NCBI RefSeq assembly: GCF_000008545.1 | Contig: NC_000853.1 | Coordinates: forward strand, 758,465-822,464 | Origin: Thermotoga maritima MSB8 | GTDB lineage: Bacteria > Thermotogota > Thermotogae > Thermotogales > Thermotogaceae | Length of the DNA stretch: 64,000 nt | Reading direction: 5' to 3' | In this document: positions 46,877 through 56,021 of the stretch, one piece after another | Numbering within the stretch: position 1 is the first letter of the stretch | Layout of the letters: each line of letters starts with the position of its first letter | Position numbers and translations under genes: made by a program | The notes under the pieces: model-generated | The model's database searches: none | What the model saw: the letters and a program-made list of their open reading frames with translations, nothing else | Told to the model about the DNA's origin: nothing

Positions 46877-47620
46877 TCATCCCTTATTTATGTTCGATTT
46901 TATGAACTCCACCATGTGATCGTAGTGCGACCCTTTCCAGTAGATTCTTCCACACACCGGACAGCGAGCGAACTCGTTGAAGAATCCATAGACTTTTGGA
47001 GGAACTCTGTTTTTCACAGCTTCTTTTGGTACTTCTTCGAGTTCCACACCACATTCGATACATCGGGTGAAGGGTTTCATCCACTTCTTCAGATCGTATC
47101 TTTCCACCACCTCCACCAGTTGTTCCTTCGGATCCGTGTTTCTCACGTAGTAACCGAAGACGAGCTCTTTTCTTTTCAAAAGACCCGTGTCTCTGGACAG
47201 AAGGATAGCTTTCTTTTTCACCGCCATCCAGCAGAGTTTTTCGTCGCTTTCTTCACCAAAAACCGCTTCAAAACCCAGCATTCTGAGAAGCCGTGCCAAT
47301 TTTCCAAGGTGTATATCGAGCACAAAACGGGGTTCACCTATGTATCTGGGAGTGACGAGCCAGTCTTCAGGAATTTCTATGTTCTGGAACTCTGGATACA
47401 CAAAGAAGAGTTCTCCATCTTCCACCATATGATCGAAGCCGACCGGTTTTCCGTTCAGTGTGATGAGGCTCACTTCCACATGTGGAACTCCAAGGGCTTC
47501 TATTCTGTCCTTCACCGTCTGAAAACCCGTGAAGCGATGAGTTTTTATTCTTTCACTATTTCTGAAGAAATCGTTCAATCTACCGAAAAACCTGAAAAAG
47601 GCTATTTTTTCGTATTTCAT
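46877..47620 (-). CDS. Mut7-C RNase domain protein with N-terminal ubiquitin-like domain
   Basis: A 247-residue protein. Residues about 1-85 match the Mut7-C ubiquitin-fold domain (TVKDRIEALGVPHVEVSLIT, NGKPVGFDHMVEDGE). Residues about 95-240 are the Mut7-C PIN-like RNase domain: FVLDIHLGKLARLLRMLGF, KAILLSRDTGLLKRKEL, and two zinc pairs RCIECG ... RCPVCG with RIYWKGSHYDHM. This domain pair occurs widely in bacteria and archaea; the RNA substrate is unknown. The stop overlaps the ribosome-binding site of the lipoprotein gene, so the two were co-transcribed. Confidence 0.88.
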   Translation of the reverse strand: MKYEKIAFFRFFGRLNDFFRNSERIKTHRFTGFQTVKDRIEALGVPHVEVSLITLNGKPVGFDHMVEDGELFFVYPEFQNIEIPEDWLVTPRYIGEPRFVLDIHLGKLARLLRMLGFEAVFGEESDEKLCWMAVKKKAILLSRDTGLLKRKELVFGYYVRNTDPKEQLVEVVERYDLKKWMKPFTRCIECGVELEEVPKEAVKNRVPPKVYGFFNEFARCPVCGRIYWKGSHYDHMVEFIKSNINKG

Positions 47621-47639
47621 AGATGATCCCCTTTCGTGG

Positions 47640-47645
47640 TAGAAT
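47640..47645 (+). promoter_or_regulatory. Peroxiredoxin promoter -10
   Basis: TAGAAT preceded by TGG (extended -10), 38 bases before the start codon; a weak TTCATA lies 18 bases upstream. The same TGGTAGAAT string occurs at the rpsB and DUF1611 promoters. Confidence 0.5.
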
Positions 47646-47683
47646 TCTAATGGGTAAGTTCAGCCTAACTGGAGGTGGTTTTC

Positions 47684-48157
47684 ATGTTGAAATCAGGCGA
47701 TAAGGCGATCGATTTTGAGCTGGTGAACACCGATTTGAAAATGGTGAAACTCTCCGATTTTTCTGGAAAGAACGTTGTGCTTGCTTTCTATCCAGGAGCG
47801 TTCACGAGTGTTTGTGAGAAAGAACTCTGCACGTTCAGGGATTCTCTCTCCAAGTTTAACAGACTCAACGCGGTGGTTCTTGGAATCAGCGTGGACAGTC
47901 CGTTCGCAAACAAGGCCTTCGCTGAGAAAAACCACATCACGTTCGATCTGCTCTCCGACTTCGGCGGAAGGGTGGCTTCACAGTACGGTGGTGTCCACGA
48001 GAACTTTCTGAATATCCCCGGCTACACCGCTGCGAAGAGGGCTGTTTACGTGGTAGACGGAGGCGGAACGATAGTTTATTCCTGGGTTTCCGAAGATCCA
48101 GGTAAGGAACCACCCTACGAAGAAATAGAAGAAGCGCTCGAGCGTCTTTCAAAATAA
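47684..48157 (+). CDS. Peroxiredoxin (BCP/AhpE type)
   Basis: A 157-residue peroxiredoxin that reduces peroxides with a thiol. [39 protein letters not shown] (peroxidatic Cys in TSVC, a second Cys five residues later that could resolve it) and the Arg in AKRAVYVVD are family landmarks. Start ATG 47684 ([11 protein letters not shown]) follows GGAGGTGG; the upstream ATG lies before that site. It fits an anaerobe's oxidative-stress set with the flavodiiron system at 18157-20436. Confidence 0.93.
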   Translation: MLKSGDKAIDFELVNTDLKMVKLSDFSGKNVVLAFYPGAFTSVCEKELCTFRDSLSKFNRLNAVVLGISVDSPFANKAFAEKNHITFDLLSDFGGRVASQYGGVHENFLNIPGYTAAKRAVYVVDGGGTIVYSWVSEDPGKEPPYEEIEEALERLSK

Positions 48158-48181
48158 ACATCTCGATGATTTTTCCGATAA
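48155..48181 (+). promoter_or_regulatory. Sigma-28 promoter of the 71-residue protein gene
   Basis: TAAA (48155-48158), exactly 15 bases, then TCCGATAA (48174-48181): one base off the FliA consensus GCCGATAA. It overlaps the peroxiredoxin stop and ends 18 bases before the ATG. The flagellin promoter in this window has the same spacing and TCCGATTA. Confidence 0.7.
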
Positions 48182-48199
48182 GAAAATAGGGGTGATACC

Positions 48200-48415
48200 A
48201 TGAGAGTAGAAGGGATCGGCTACAACCCCGTTTATCAAAGTTATGCTCAGCAGCGCACTACCCCCGTTTCAACAGCTGGTAGTTCTCCTGTCATGACAAA
48301 AGAGCAGATGGAGCAGATACTCTTCTTCTCCCTTTATCAGCAAACGGGTCTGAACGTGAAGCTCGTGAGAATCGCAGGAGAACTCTACGGAAAGATGATG
48401 GACCAGCTGGCCTGA
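48200..48415 (+). CDS. Small protein of unknown function, probable flagellar-regulon member
   Basis: A 71-residue protein I do not recognise. The first 32 residues are polar and Tyr/Gln/Ser/Pro-rich (IGYNPVYQSYAQQRTTPVST), then two amphipathic helices follow (MTKEQMEQILFFSLYQQTGL and VKLVRIAGELYGKMMDQ). No signal peptide, membrane segment or cysteine. GGGGTGAT lies 5 bases before the ATG. A near-consensus sigma-28 promoter directly upstream suggests expression with late flagellar or chemotaxis genes; an export chaperone, a flagellar structural accessory or a regulator is possible, but none is shown. A 10-bp hairpin begins at its stop codon. Confidence 0.7.
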   Translation: MRVEGIGYNPVYQSYAQQRTTPVSTAGSSPVMTKEQMEQILFFSLYQQTGLNVKLVRIAGELYGKMMDQLA

Positions 48416-48440
48416 AGGGGACCTCCCCTTCAGGTTTCAA
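48411..48440 (+). terminator. Hairpin after the 71-residue gene
   Basis: CCTGAAGGGG (48411-48420) pairs perfectly with CCCCTTCAGG (48425-48434), loop ACCT, followed by only TTT. Probably a partial terminator or a processing barrier before the GH130 gene. Confidence 0.55.
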
Positions 48441-48455
48441 GGGGGGAAATAGGAG

Positions 48456-49460
48456 ATGGTGGAAGAGCTCCTCGGAAAAGCACTGGCACGAAAAAGATCC
48501 CTGAGGAAAGATGAGACGATCGATGTGTTCAATCGGGTGACTTACTTTTTCCCAAAAGATTTCGTCATCACGAACTATCCCAGAAATCCGGTGGCTGTGT
48601 TCAATCCTGGAGCGGTTCTCGTTGGCAAAGCACTTCATGTTTTTCCCCGTTTGATTTTCGATTACTACAAGTACGTTTCGTCTATTGGTCATTTCATAGT
48701 GAACATCGACGATCTGTTGAATGGAGAAGTAAAAAAACCATTGGAAATGGAAGTTGTATTCTGGCCGAGAGATATTCAGGAGTTTCTGGGGTGCGAAGAT
48801 CCGAGGGTGTTCTTCAGAAATTCCCGTTTCGAGCTTCTCTACACAGCGAAAGGATACAAAGACTGGTCACAGGAAGGAAAGCCCCACACCGATTTTCTTG
48901 CGTACGCCGTTCTCGATGAGGATCTGAACTTGATTGAGAAGAGATACATATCGATAAAAAGTACGCTGGGTGAGTATGTGCCGGTTTCCATGAAAGACAG
49001 TTCTTTTGTGGAGTCGAAGGTTATCCTGACGAGATTGACGGTTGGTGATGCCAAGGTCTGCTGGAGAGGAAGGCTCGAAGGAAGTTACATAGATCTGTAT
49101 TCGCTCGATCCCGTCTTTTTCCCGGAAGAGTGGGAGACGAAAGTTGGATGGTCAACGAACACTGTTGAAGTGAAGGAAGGTTATCTGGTGGGATGGCACG
49201 CTGTTCTCAAAGATCTCACCTACAAAAACGGTCTGGCACTCGTGGATGGCAGGGGAAGGCTCCTCGGTACCACGAATTACGTTCTCTCACCAAAAGGTGT
49301 GATTGAGGAGTACGGAGACAGAATAAGGGTGATATTCGGGTGTGGGCTCGTCGTCTATGGAGGAAGAGTGATATGGATAGGCGGTGTTTCCGACTGGGCG
49401 ATAGGTGTTTTTGAGACGAGTGAAAGGGAGATCATGAATTTAATGAAAGAAGCAACATGA
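48456..49460 (+). CDS. GH130 beta-mannoside phosphorylase-type enzyme
   Basis: A 334-residue GH130 phosphorylase, a five-bladed propeller that phosphorolyses beta-mannosides to mannose-1-phosphate. Motifs: YPRNPVAVFNPGAVL, GCEDPRVFFRN (catalytic Asp region), GWSTNTVEVKEGYLVGWHA and GGVSDWAIGV at the end. Substrate (mannobiose, mannosyl-glucose or mannosyl-GlcNAc) is not decided. The likely start is ATG 48456, or GTG 48459; AAGGGGGG lies upstream. Mannose-1-P could feed the phosphohexomutase at 36926 and manA at 1811. Confidence 0.85.
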   Translation: MVEELLGKALARKRSLRKDETIDVFNRVTYFFPKDFVITNYPRNPVAVFNPGAVLVGKALHVFPRLIFDYYKYVSSIGHFIVNIDDLLNGEVKKPLEMEVVFWPRDIQEFLGCEDPRVFFRNSRFELLYTAKGYKDWSQEGKPHTDFLAYAVLDEDLNLIEKRYISIKSTLGEYVPVSMKDSSFVESKVILTRLTVGDAKVCWRGRLEGSYIDLYSLDPVFFPEEWETKVGWSTNTVEVKEGYLVGWHAVLKDLTYKNGLALVDGRGRLLGTTNYVLSPKGVIEEYGDRIRVIFGCGLVVYGGRVIWIGGVSDWAIGVFETSEREIMNLMKEAT

Positions 49461-49502
49461 ATTTAACAGTGCGGTGGTATCGTATCTTTGTGAGGTGAGA
49501 CG

Positions 49503-49604
49503 ATGGATAGTTTTGTTCTCTTTGAGCAGGGAATTCTCAGCGATATGATAATGTGCACTACGATCAAAAGCCGGCCCCTCGAAGGACCGGGGGTTTTCGT
49601 GTGA
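49503..49604 (+). CDS. Candidate 33-codon leader ORF
   Basis: A short reading frame with ATG 49503 and gaggtgag (49492-49499) 3-4 bases upstream, a good ribosome-binding site. The product starts MDSFVLFEQGILSDMIMC and ends RPLEGPGVFV. Its codons 23-27 overlap the first arm (49570-49582) of a pair of competing hairpins that precede the 171-residue gene. It is not a known leader peptide and shows no run of one regulatory codon. An extended -10-like TGGTATCGT lies about 20 bases before the ATG. Confidence 0.4.
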   Translation: MDSFVLFEQGILSDMIMCTTIKSRPLEGPGVFV

Positions 49605-49657
49605 GCAGTGAGTCTGAAATCGAGGGGCCGGCCGAATGGTCGGCCCCTTTTGTTTTA
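49570..49657 (+). promoter_or_regulatory. Attenuator-like competing hairpins with intrinsic terminator
   Basis: Arm A (49570-49582) is perfectly complementary over 13 bases to arm B (49620-49632). Arm B also pairs with arm C (49638-49648) over 11 bp (one G-T) with loop GAAT, followed by TTTTGTTTT, an intrinsic terminator. A:B and B:C are mutually exclusive, the standard antiterminator/terminator layout. Arm A lies within the leader ORF. The regulated gene starts at 49673. Confidence 0.6.
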
Positions 49658-49672
49658 TAGGGAGGTGAGGAG

Positions 49673-50188
49673 ATGAGGGTTGCTGCAGGAGCTCCTGTCC
49701 TTGCGTCGGGAAGGTTCAAGAGAGTGGGCTTGAAGAACGGATACACGCTTTTGGTGGATAGATCTGCTGTTCTTCCGGAAGAGCTTTCACTGAACGGATC
49801 TCCCCTCGAAAAGAACGGAGCGATCCTCGTGGATGCTCTCAAAGAGTCTGATTTTGCTCTGGAAAGAGATGGGAAGTTCTTCCTGAAGATATCACAGCCG
49901 ATCGTGGTTCATTTCTTTGAAGGCATAAGTGTTAAGATCTTCCCTGAACTCACACCGTCTGTGTGCGTCACTGGAGTATTCACTGGAGAGAAAGGAATTC
50001 TCGTTCTTGGAAAAGAGGAAGCGATATGTGACAGGGTAATAGATTCGTTCGAAAATTCCGTGAGAAACTCCTATGACATTCCAAAGTTCTTGAGAGATGT
50101 CAGAGAAAATTCTGGAATATTGGGAATAGTTGCGATTGCGGGGAAAGTAGTGGGAACGTGGGCGAAGGGAAAACTGGACGTTCTTTGA
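49673..50188 (+). CDS. Protein of unknown function, convergent with the encapsulin operon
   Basis: A 171-residue protein I do not recognise. The N-terminal two thirds are beta-rich (RVAAGAPVLASGRFKRVGL, TPSVCVTGVFTGEKGILVLG), and the last 55 residues look helical, ending VAIAGKVVGTWAKGKLDVL. No signal peptide or clear membrane helix. GGGAGGTGAGG lies just before the ATG, inside the region following an intrinsic terminator, so expression probably depends on read-through of the attenuator. It is convergent with encapsulin (48 bp apart across a hairpin), not in the same operon, so any link to the nanocompartment is only positional. Confidence 0.7.
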   Translation: MRVAAGAPVLASGRFKRVGLKNGYTLLVDRSAVLPEELSLNGSPLEKNGAILVDALKESDFALERDGKFFLKISQPIVVHFFEGISVKIFPELTPSVCVTGVFTGEKGILVLGKEEAICDRVIDSFENSVRNSYDIPKFLRDVRENSGILGIVAIAGKVVGTWAKGKLDVL

Positions 50189-50194
50189 TCGAAA

Positions 50195-50216
50195 GGTCCG
50201 CCCCGAGGAGCGGACC
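50195..50216. terminator. Hairpin between the 171-residue gene and encapsulin
   Basis: GGTCCGC (50195-50201) and GCGGACC (50210-50216) around an 8-base loop, with no T-run on either side. Outer GATC repeats could extend the stem. A weak or factor-assisted terminator for both directions is plausible. Confidence 0.5.
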
Positions 50217-50236
50217 AGATCAGAACTTTAGAAGAA

Positions 50237-51375
<1,139 letters not shown>

Positions 51376-51423
51376 TTCCTTTCACCTCCGTTGAACGCTT
51401 TCTAAAATGAAACCTCCATTTAA

Positions 51424-51432
51424 ATTGTATCA
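51424..51432 (-). promoter_or_regulatory. Promoter of the encapsulin operon
   Basis: Minus-strand TGATACAAT: TACAAT (51424-51429) with extended TGn, about 45 bases before the cargo gene. No good -35. It overlaps the candidate -35 of the opposite thi promoter. Confidence 0.45.
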
Positions 51433-51451
51433 CACAAAAATCCTTTAAAAT
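51425..51451 (+). promoter_or_regulatory. Candidate promoter of the thi operon
   Basis: TTGTAT (51425-51430) and TAAAAT (51446-51451) with a short 15-base spacer, about 28 bases before the riboswitch. Weak match; the region is AT-rich and other choices exist. Confidence 0.35.
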
Positions 51452-51478
51452 TGAGGTTGAAAAAATGAATATCGAAAA

Positions 51479-51580
51479 CCTTCCCCAGGGGGAGCTCCTA
51501 TTCCGGGGCTGAGAGGAGGACGGAAGTCCTCGACCCCAAGAACCTGATCCGGGTAATGCCGGCGGAGGGATCGGGGAAGG
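51479..51580 (+). promoter_or_regulatory. TPP (THI-box) riboswitch
   Basis: The aptamer is closed by P1 CCTTCCCC (51479-51486) with GGGGAAGG (51573-51580). The conserved pyrimidine-sensing segment CTGAGAGGAGG and the pyrophosphate-sensing segment ACCTGATCCGGGTAATGCCG are intact. It binds thiamin pyrophosphate. The downstream terminator hairpin at 51592-51620 indicates transcriptional control; the P1 3' strand plus AGG can alternatively pair with the CCTCC of the terminator. Confidence 0.97.
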
Positions 51581-51591
51581 AGGAAATAAAA

Positions 51592-51620
51592 AACCTCCGC
51601 TCGGCGGAGGTTTTTATTTT
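51592..51620 (+). terminator. Riboswitch-controlled terminator
   Basis: AACCTCCGC (51592-51600) and GCGGAGGTT (51604-51612) around TCG, followed by TTTATTTT. It is the expression platform of the TPP riboswitch, ahead of thi4. Confidence 0.9.
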
Positions 51621-51638
51621 TACTAAGGAGGTGTGTCT

Positions 51639-52385
51639 ATGAGAGATGTGTTGATCTCCAGACTCATCGTTGAGAGGTATTTTGAAAAACTCAGAAATAG
51701 TCTGGAGCTGGATGTTGCGATCGTGGGAGCGGGACCGAGCGGTCTCACGGCAGCGTACGAGCTGGCAAAGAATGGTTTCAGAGTGGCCGTGTTCGAAGAG
51801 AGAAACACCCCGGGAGGCGGTATCTGGGGTGGAGGAATGATGTTCAACGAGATCGTGCTGGAGAAAGAACTCGAGAACTTTCTGAAGGAGGTAGAAATCG
51901 AATACGAAGTGAAAGAAGACCACATAGTGGTGGATTCCGTGCATTTCGCTTCGGGACTTCTCTACAGAGCAACGAAGGCAGGAGCCATTGTCTTCAACAA
52001 CGTTTCGGTTGAAGATGTGGCAGTCCAGAACGGTAGGGTCTGTGGAGTGGTGGTGAACTGGGGTCCAACGGTGAGACTCGGGTTGCACGTCGATCCCATA
52101 ACAGTGAAGGCTTCGTTCGTTGTGGATGGCACCGGTCACCCCGCGAACGTGGTTTCACTTCTTGCAAAGAGAGGTCTCGTAGAGATGAAAACAGAATTTC
52201 CTATGGACGCCGATGAAGCGGAAAAATTCGTGGTAGATAACACCGGTGAGATCTTCCCGGGGCTTCTCGTCTCAGGGATGGCGGTCTGCGCTGTTCACGG
52301 CGGACCGAGGATGGGTCCCATCTTCGGTGGAATGATTCTGTCCGGTCAGAAAGTGGCGAGAATCGTGAGTGAAAGGTTGAGGTGA
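51639..52385 (+). CDS. thi4: Thi4, thiamin thiazole synthase (sulfide-using type)
   Basis: A 248-residue Thi4 enzyme that makes the thiazole part of thiamin from NAD, glycine and a sulfur source. FAD/NAD-fold site [20 protein letters not shown], then [18 protein letters not shown] and [19 protein letters not shown]. Where yeast Thi4 has its sacrificial Cys, this protein has His150 (LGLHVDPI), the archaeal/anaerobe pattern in which Fe(II) and free sulfide are used catalytically. thiG, thiS and thiF are not needed and not present. ATG 51639 with AAGGAGGTG upstream; first gene under the TPP riboswitch. Confidence 0.92.
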
Positions 52386-52389
52386 TATC

Positions 52390-53664
52390 ATGACCCAGAT
52401 GGAAATGGCCAGAAAGGGTGTTGTTTCCGACGAGATGAAAAAGGTGGCGGAGTACGAGGGAGTGGATGTCGAGATCGTCAGGCAAAAACTTGCGGAAGGC
52501 AGAGCGGTTCTTCCAAAGAACAAACTCCACAGGATAGAAAGGCCAATGATCGTTGGAGAAGGTTTCAGTGTGAAGGTGAACGCGAACATAGGAACCTCCC
52601 AGGGATTTTCTTCGCTCGAAGAGGAAAAGGAAAAGGCAAGAGTGGCGATAGAATACGGTGCTGACTCCCTCATGGTCCTCTCCACGTGGGGGGACCTGAG
52701 GGAGATCAGAAGGGCCATCGTGGAGATGTCGCCCGTTCCAGTTGGTTCGGTGCCCATATACGATTCCGCCGTGAGGAGTTACCAGATGAAAAAGAACGTG
52801 GTGGATTTTTCGGAGAAGGACTTCTTCGATATGGTCATAGCACACGCGGAAGATGGCATAGACTTTATGACGATCCACGTCGGTGTGACGAGAAGGGTGC
52901 TTGATAGGATAAAAAGTTCAAGGCGGGTTTTGAAGATCGTGAGTAGAGGCGGAGCGATCATCGCGGGATGGATGATAAAGAACAACAAGGAAAATCCGTT
53001 CTACGAACACTTCGATGAACTCTTGGACATCGCAAAAGACTACGATATCACTCTGAGTCTTGGCGACGGCATGAGACCCGGAGCTGTGGTGGACGCGAGC
53101 GACGCCCAGCAGTTCGAAGAGCTATTCGTGATGGGAGAACTCGTGGAGAGAGCGAGGGAAAAAGGGGTCCAGGTGATGCTGGAAGGGCCGGGGCACGTTC
53201 CTCTGAACGAGGTGGAGATGAACGTGAGGCTCATGAAAAAGATCGGAAAAGGAGCCCCCATCTTCCTTCTGGGACCTCTTCCAACGGACAGAGCCATGGG
53301 CTACGATCACATAGCCTGCGCGATAGGTGGTGCGCTGGCTGGCTACTACGGAGCCGATTTCCTCTGTTATGTGACTCCTTCAGAGCACATCTCGCTTCCG
53401 GATGTTGAAGACGTGAGAGAAGGTGTGATAGCCTCTAAGATAGCGGCTATTGTCGCGGATGTGGCGCGCGGAAACAAAAAAGCCTGGGAGCTTGAGAAAA
53501 AGATGGCCCTCGCAAGAAAGAACTTCGACTGGGAGACGATGTTCAGCCTTTCGCTGGGAAAGGACGTTGCGAAGAAGAAATACGAGGAAAGACCGTACCC
53601 CGACAAAGGCTGTTCTATGTGTGGACCATTCTGTGCGATAAAGATAGCGGAGGAGTTCTCTTGA
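52390..53664 (+). CDS. thiC: ThiC, phosphomethylpyrimidine synthase
   Basis: A 424-residue radical SAM enzyme turning aminoimidazole ribotide into HMP-P for thiamin. [17 protein letters not shown], the TIHVGVTRR segment, [34 protein letters not shown] and [20 protein letters not shown] are ThiC hallmarks, and the C-terminal CSMCGPFC gives the unusual CxxCxxxxC-type cluster site. ATG 52390 lies 4 bases after thi4. The N-terminus lacks the long extension of proteobacterial ThiC, as usual for short-form enzymes. Confidence 0.96.
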
Positions 53665-54407
53665 GAAAAGGTGTATCCACGAGCATCATAAGAAGCAATC
53701 CCGATCTGCTTGAAGCACTCCCGAAAGCAGAACTTTACGAACTGGGTTTTTTCAAGGCGGAAGACCTCGAGAAGGTCCTCCGCTTTTTTCACGACAAAAA
53801 TTTTGGAATCCACGCTCCTTTCATCTACAGGTACAGATACCACCATCCGAATCCGACCTCTCTGAACGAGGAAGAAAGAGAGGACACCTTTTCTGTGAAC
53901 AAAAAATGCGCTGAGCTTGCCAGGAAGATCGGCGCAGAATACATGATAATTCACTTCCCAAATGCCCTTCAGAAAGAAAACTGGCTTTCTGTTTACAGAG
54001 AGGTGGAGAGAGAATTCTCCGAGCTTGCGGGTGTCATCAGCGTTCGAGTGGAGAACGTTTATGGAAACGATCATTTCCACTCCGCTGAAGATTACAGGAC
54101 CTTTCTTGAAAACACAGGTTGTAAGATGTGCGTTGACATCGGCCATCTTCTTCTAGACGCTGAGGTTTACGGTTTTTCTCCCATCGAATTCATAGAAAAA
54201 CTCTCTGATTTTGTAGAAGAATTTCACATTTACTACGCGGATTTCGAAACCTACAAAAAATGCCATCACGCTCCCTGGGGTGAATCGAAAGAGTTTCTTG
54301 AAGTGCTGGAGTTCATAAAGGATTTCGACGCGGATTTCGTTCTGGAGCCGACACCGGAATGTGAAGAAGGTCTGGAAAAACTCTTCGAATACTGGAGGGA
54401 TCTCTAA
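53661..54407 (+). CDS. TIM-barrel protein in the thiamin operon (xylose-isomerase/AP-endonuclease-2 type)
   Basis: A 248-residue protein with the AP_endonuc_2/sugar-isomerase barrel pattern: [75 protein letters not shown] and [12 protein letters not shown]. His, Glu and Asp residues at strand ends fit a metal centre. No thiamin-pathway enzyme is known to me with this fold, so the reaction is open. Start is TTG 53661, overlapping the thiC stop by 4 bp, with GCGGAGGAG upstream. It overlaps thiDN by one base, so it is tightly coupled to thiamin genes. Confidence 0.8.
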
Positions 54408-55603
54408 TGGTTCTTGTAGTTGCGGGTTTCGATCCTTCGGGAGGTGCGGGGATAATTCAAGATGTGAAGGTTCTCTCGGCTCTCGGTGTGAAAACTCATG
54501 CGGTGATCTCAGCTCTGACCGTGCAGAACGAAAACCGGGTGTTTTCAGTGAACTTCAGAGACTGGGAAGAAATGAGAAAAGAAATAGAAGTCCTGACACC
54601 TCCGCGGGTGATAAAGGTAGGACTCTCTGCACCGGAGACGGTGAAAAGACTGAGGGAAATGTTCCCGGATTCAGCGATCGTCTGGAACGTGGTACTCGAA
54701 TCGTCCTCGGGTTTCGGGTTTCAGGATCCGGAGGAAGTGAAGAAATTCGTGGAATACGCTGACTACGTGATCTTGAACAGTGAAGAAGCGAAAAAACTCG
54801 GCGAATACAATAACTTCATCGTCACTGGCGGGCACGAAAAAGGCAACACGGTGAAAGTGAAATATAGAGATTTCGTTTTTGAAATTCCCAGAGTTCCTGG
54901 AGAGTTCCATGGAACAGGTTGTGCCTTTTCCAGTGCCGTTTCGGGATTTTTAGCGATGAGCTATCCGGTGGAAGAGGCCATCAGATCCGCCATGGAACTT
55001 TTGAAAAAAATTCTTGAAAGATCCTCAGGTGTGGTGGAGACGGAAAAACTCCTTCGGGACTGGTACAGGTACGACACTCTGAACACACTCGATGAGATTC
55101 TTCCAGAGTTCCTCGAGATCGGCCATCTCACGGTGCCGGAGGTGGGGCAGAACGTTTCCTACGCTCTCCCGTGGGCGAAGAACGAATTCGAGGTGGGAAA
55201 GTTCCCCGGAAGGATAAGACTCAAAGAAGGAAAAGCGGTGGCGGTGTCCTGTGCTTCTTTCAAAGACAGATCTCACACGGCACGTATGGCTGTCACGATG
55301 ATGAGGTATCATCCTCATATGAGGTGTGTGGTGAACGTTCGCTACGAAAGAGAGTACGTTGAAAGGGCAAAGAAAAGAGGGTTGAAGGTTTTCCACTACG
55401 ATCGGTCGAAAGAGCCGAAGGAGGTTCAGGAGAAAGAGGGGCAGTCCATGGTGTGGATGATCGAACAGGCGATAGCGGAGTTGAAATCACCTCCAGATGT
55501 GATATATGATGAAGGTTGGTGGGGAAAAGAAGCGATGATAAGGGTGTTCGGAAGAAATCCAAAAGAGGTTCTTGAAAAAATAAAACTCATGGTAAGGGAG
55601 TGA
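54407..55603 (+). CDS. thiD: ThiDN, HMP-P kinase fused to ThiN-type thiamin-phosphate synthase
   Basis: A 398-residue two-domain enzyme. Residues about 1-215 are ThiD ([32 protein letters not shown], and the [17 protein letters not shown] anion hole), phosphorylating HMP-P to HMP-PP. Residues about 225-398 are ThiN ([48 protein letters not shown]), which replaces ThiE in joining HMP-PP and thiazole phosphate. This ThiDN arrangement is mainly archaeal and occurs in Thermotoga. The start overlaps the previous stop by one base. The last clear thiamin gene of the run. Confidence 0.92.
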
Positions 55604-55607
55604 TCCT

Positions 55608-56021
55608 ATGCCGAAGGCAGAGGGAAGGATCTTCGACTTCAAAGGGCACGATGCGATAAGGACAGACTTTCTCGAAGCGATCGATTTCGATGGAAAAGAC
55701 GAGTACATAAAGATAGAGACCGACGAGTTCTCCGCAGTCTGTCCCTTCTCCGGTCTTCCAGACATCGGGAGAGTGATCATAGAGTATTACCCGGACGGTG
55801 GAAAGATCGTCGAACTCAAATCTTTGAAGTACTACTTCGTCAGCTTCAGAAACGTTGGTATATACCAGGAAGAAGCAACGAAGAGAATCTACGAAGATTT
55901 GAAGAATCTTCTCAAAACCGACCGAATCAGGGTCACGGTGATCTACAACATAAGGGGTGGCATAAAGACAACCACTCAGATGGGTTCACTGGAGGGGAAA
56001 AAGAGTGGAGAAGTCGAATGA
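55608..56021 (+). CDS. queF: QueF, NADPH-dependent preQ0 reductase (unimodular)
   Basis: A 137-residue nitrile reductase converting 7-cyano-7-deazaguanine to preQ1 for queuosine in tRNA. Short type related to GTP cyclohydrolase I folds: [15 protein letters not shown] contains the active-site Cys, and [22 protein letters not shown] is the substrate-binding QueF motif. ATG 55608 is 4 bases after the thiDN stop; the 3' end overlaps the next gene by 17 bp. No other que genes follow, only the probable precursor transporter. Confidence 0.93.

Noticed and set aside
49570..49648. CRISPR-like or REP-like repeat from the three similar GC-rich arms
   Set aside because: Only one unit is present, the arms alternate in orientation and are followed by a T-run, which fits an attenuator/terminator; there are no spacers and no cas genes in the window.
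55600..55612. preQ1 riboswitch before queF
   Set aside because: Only 4 bases separate thiDN from queF, too short for any aptamer.
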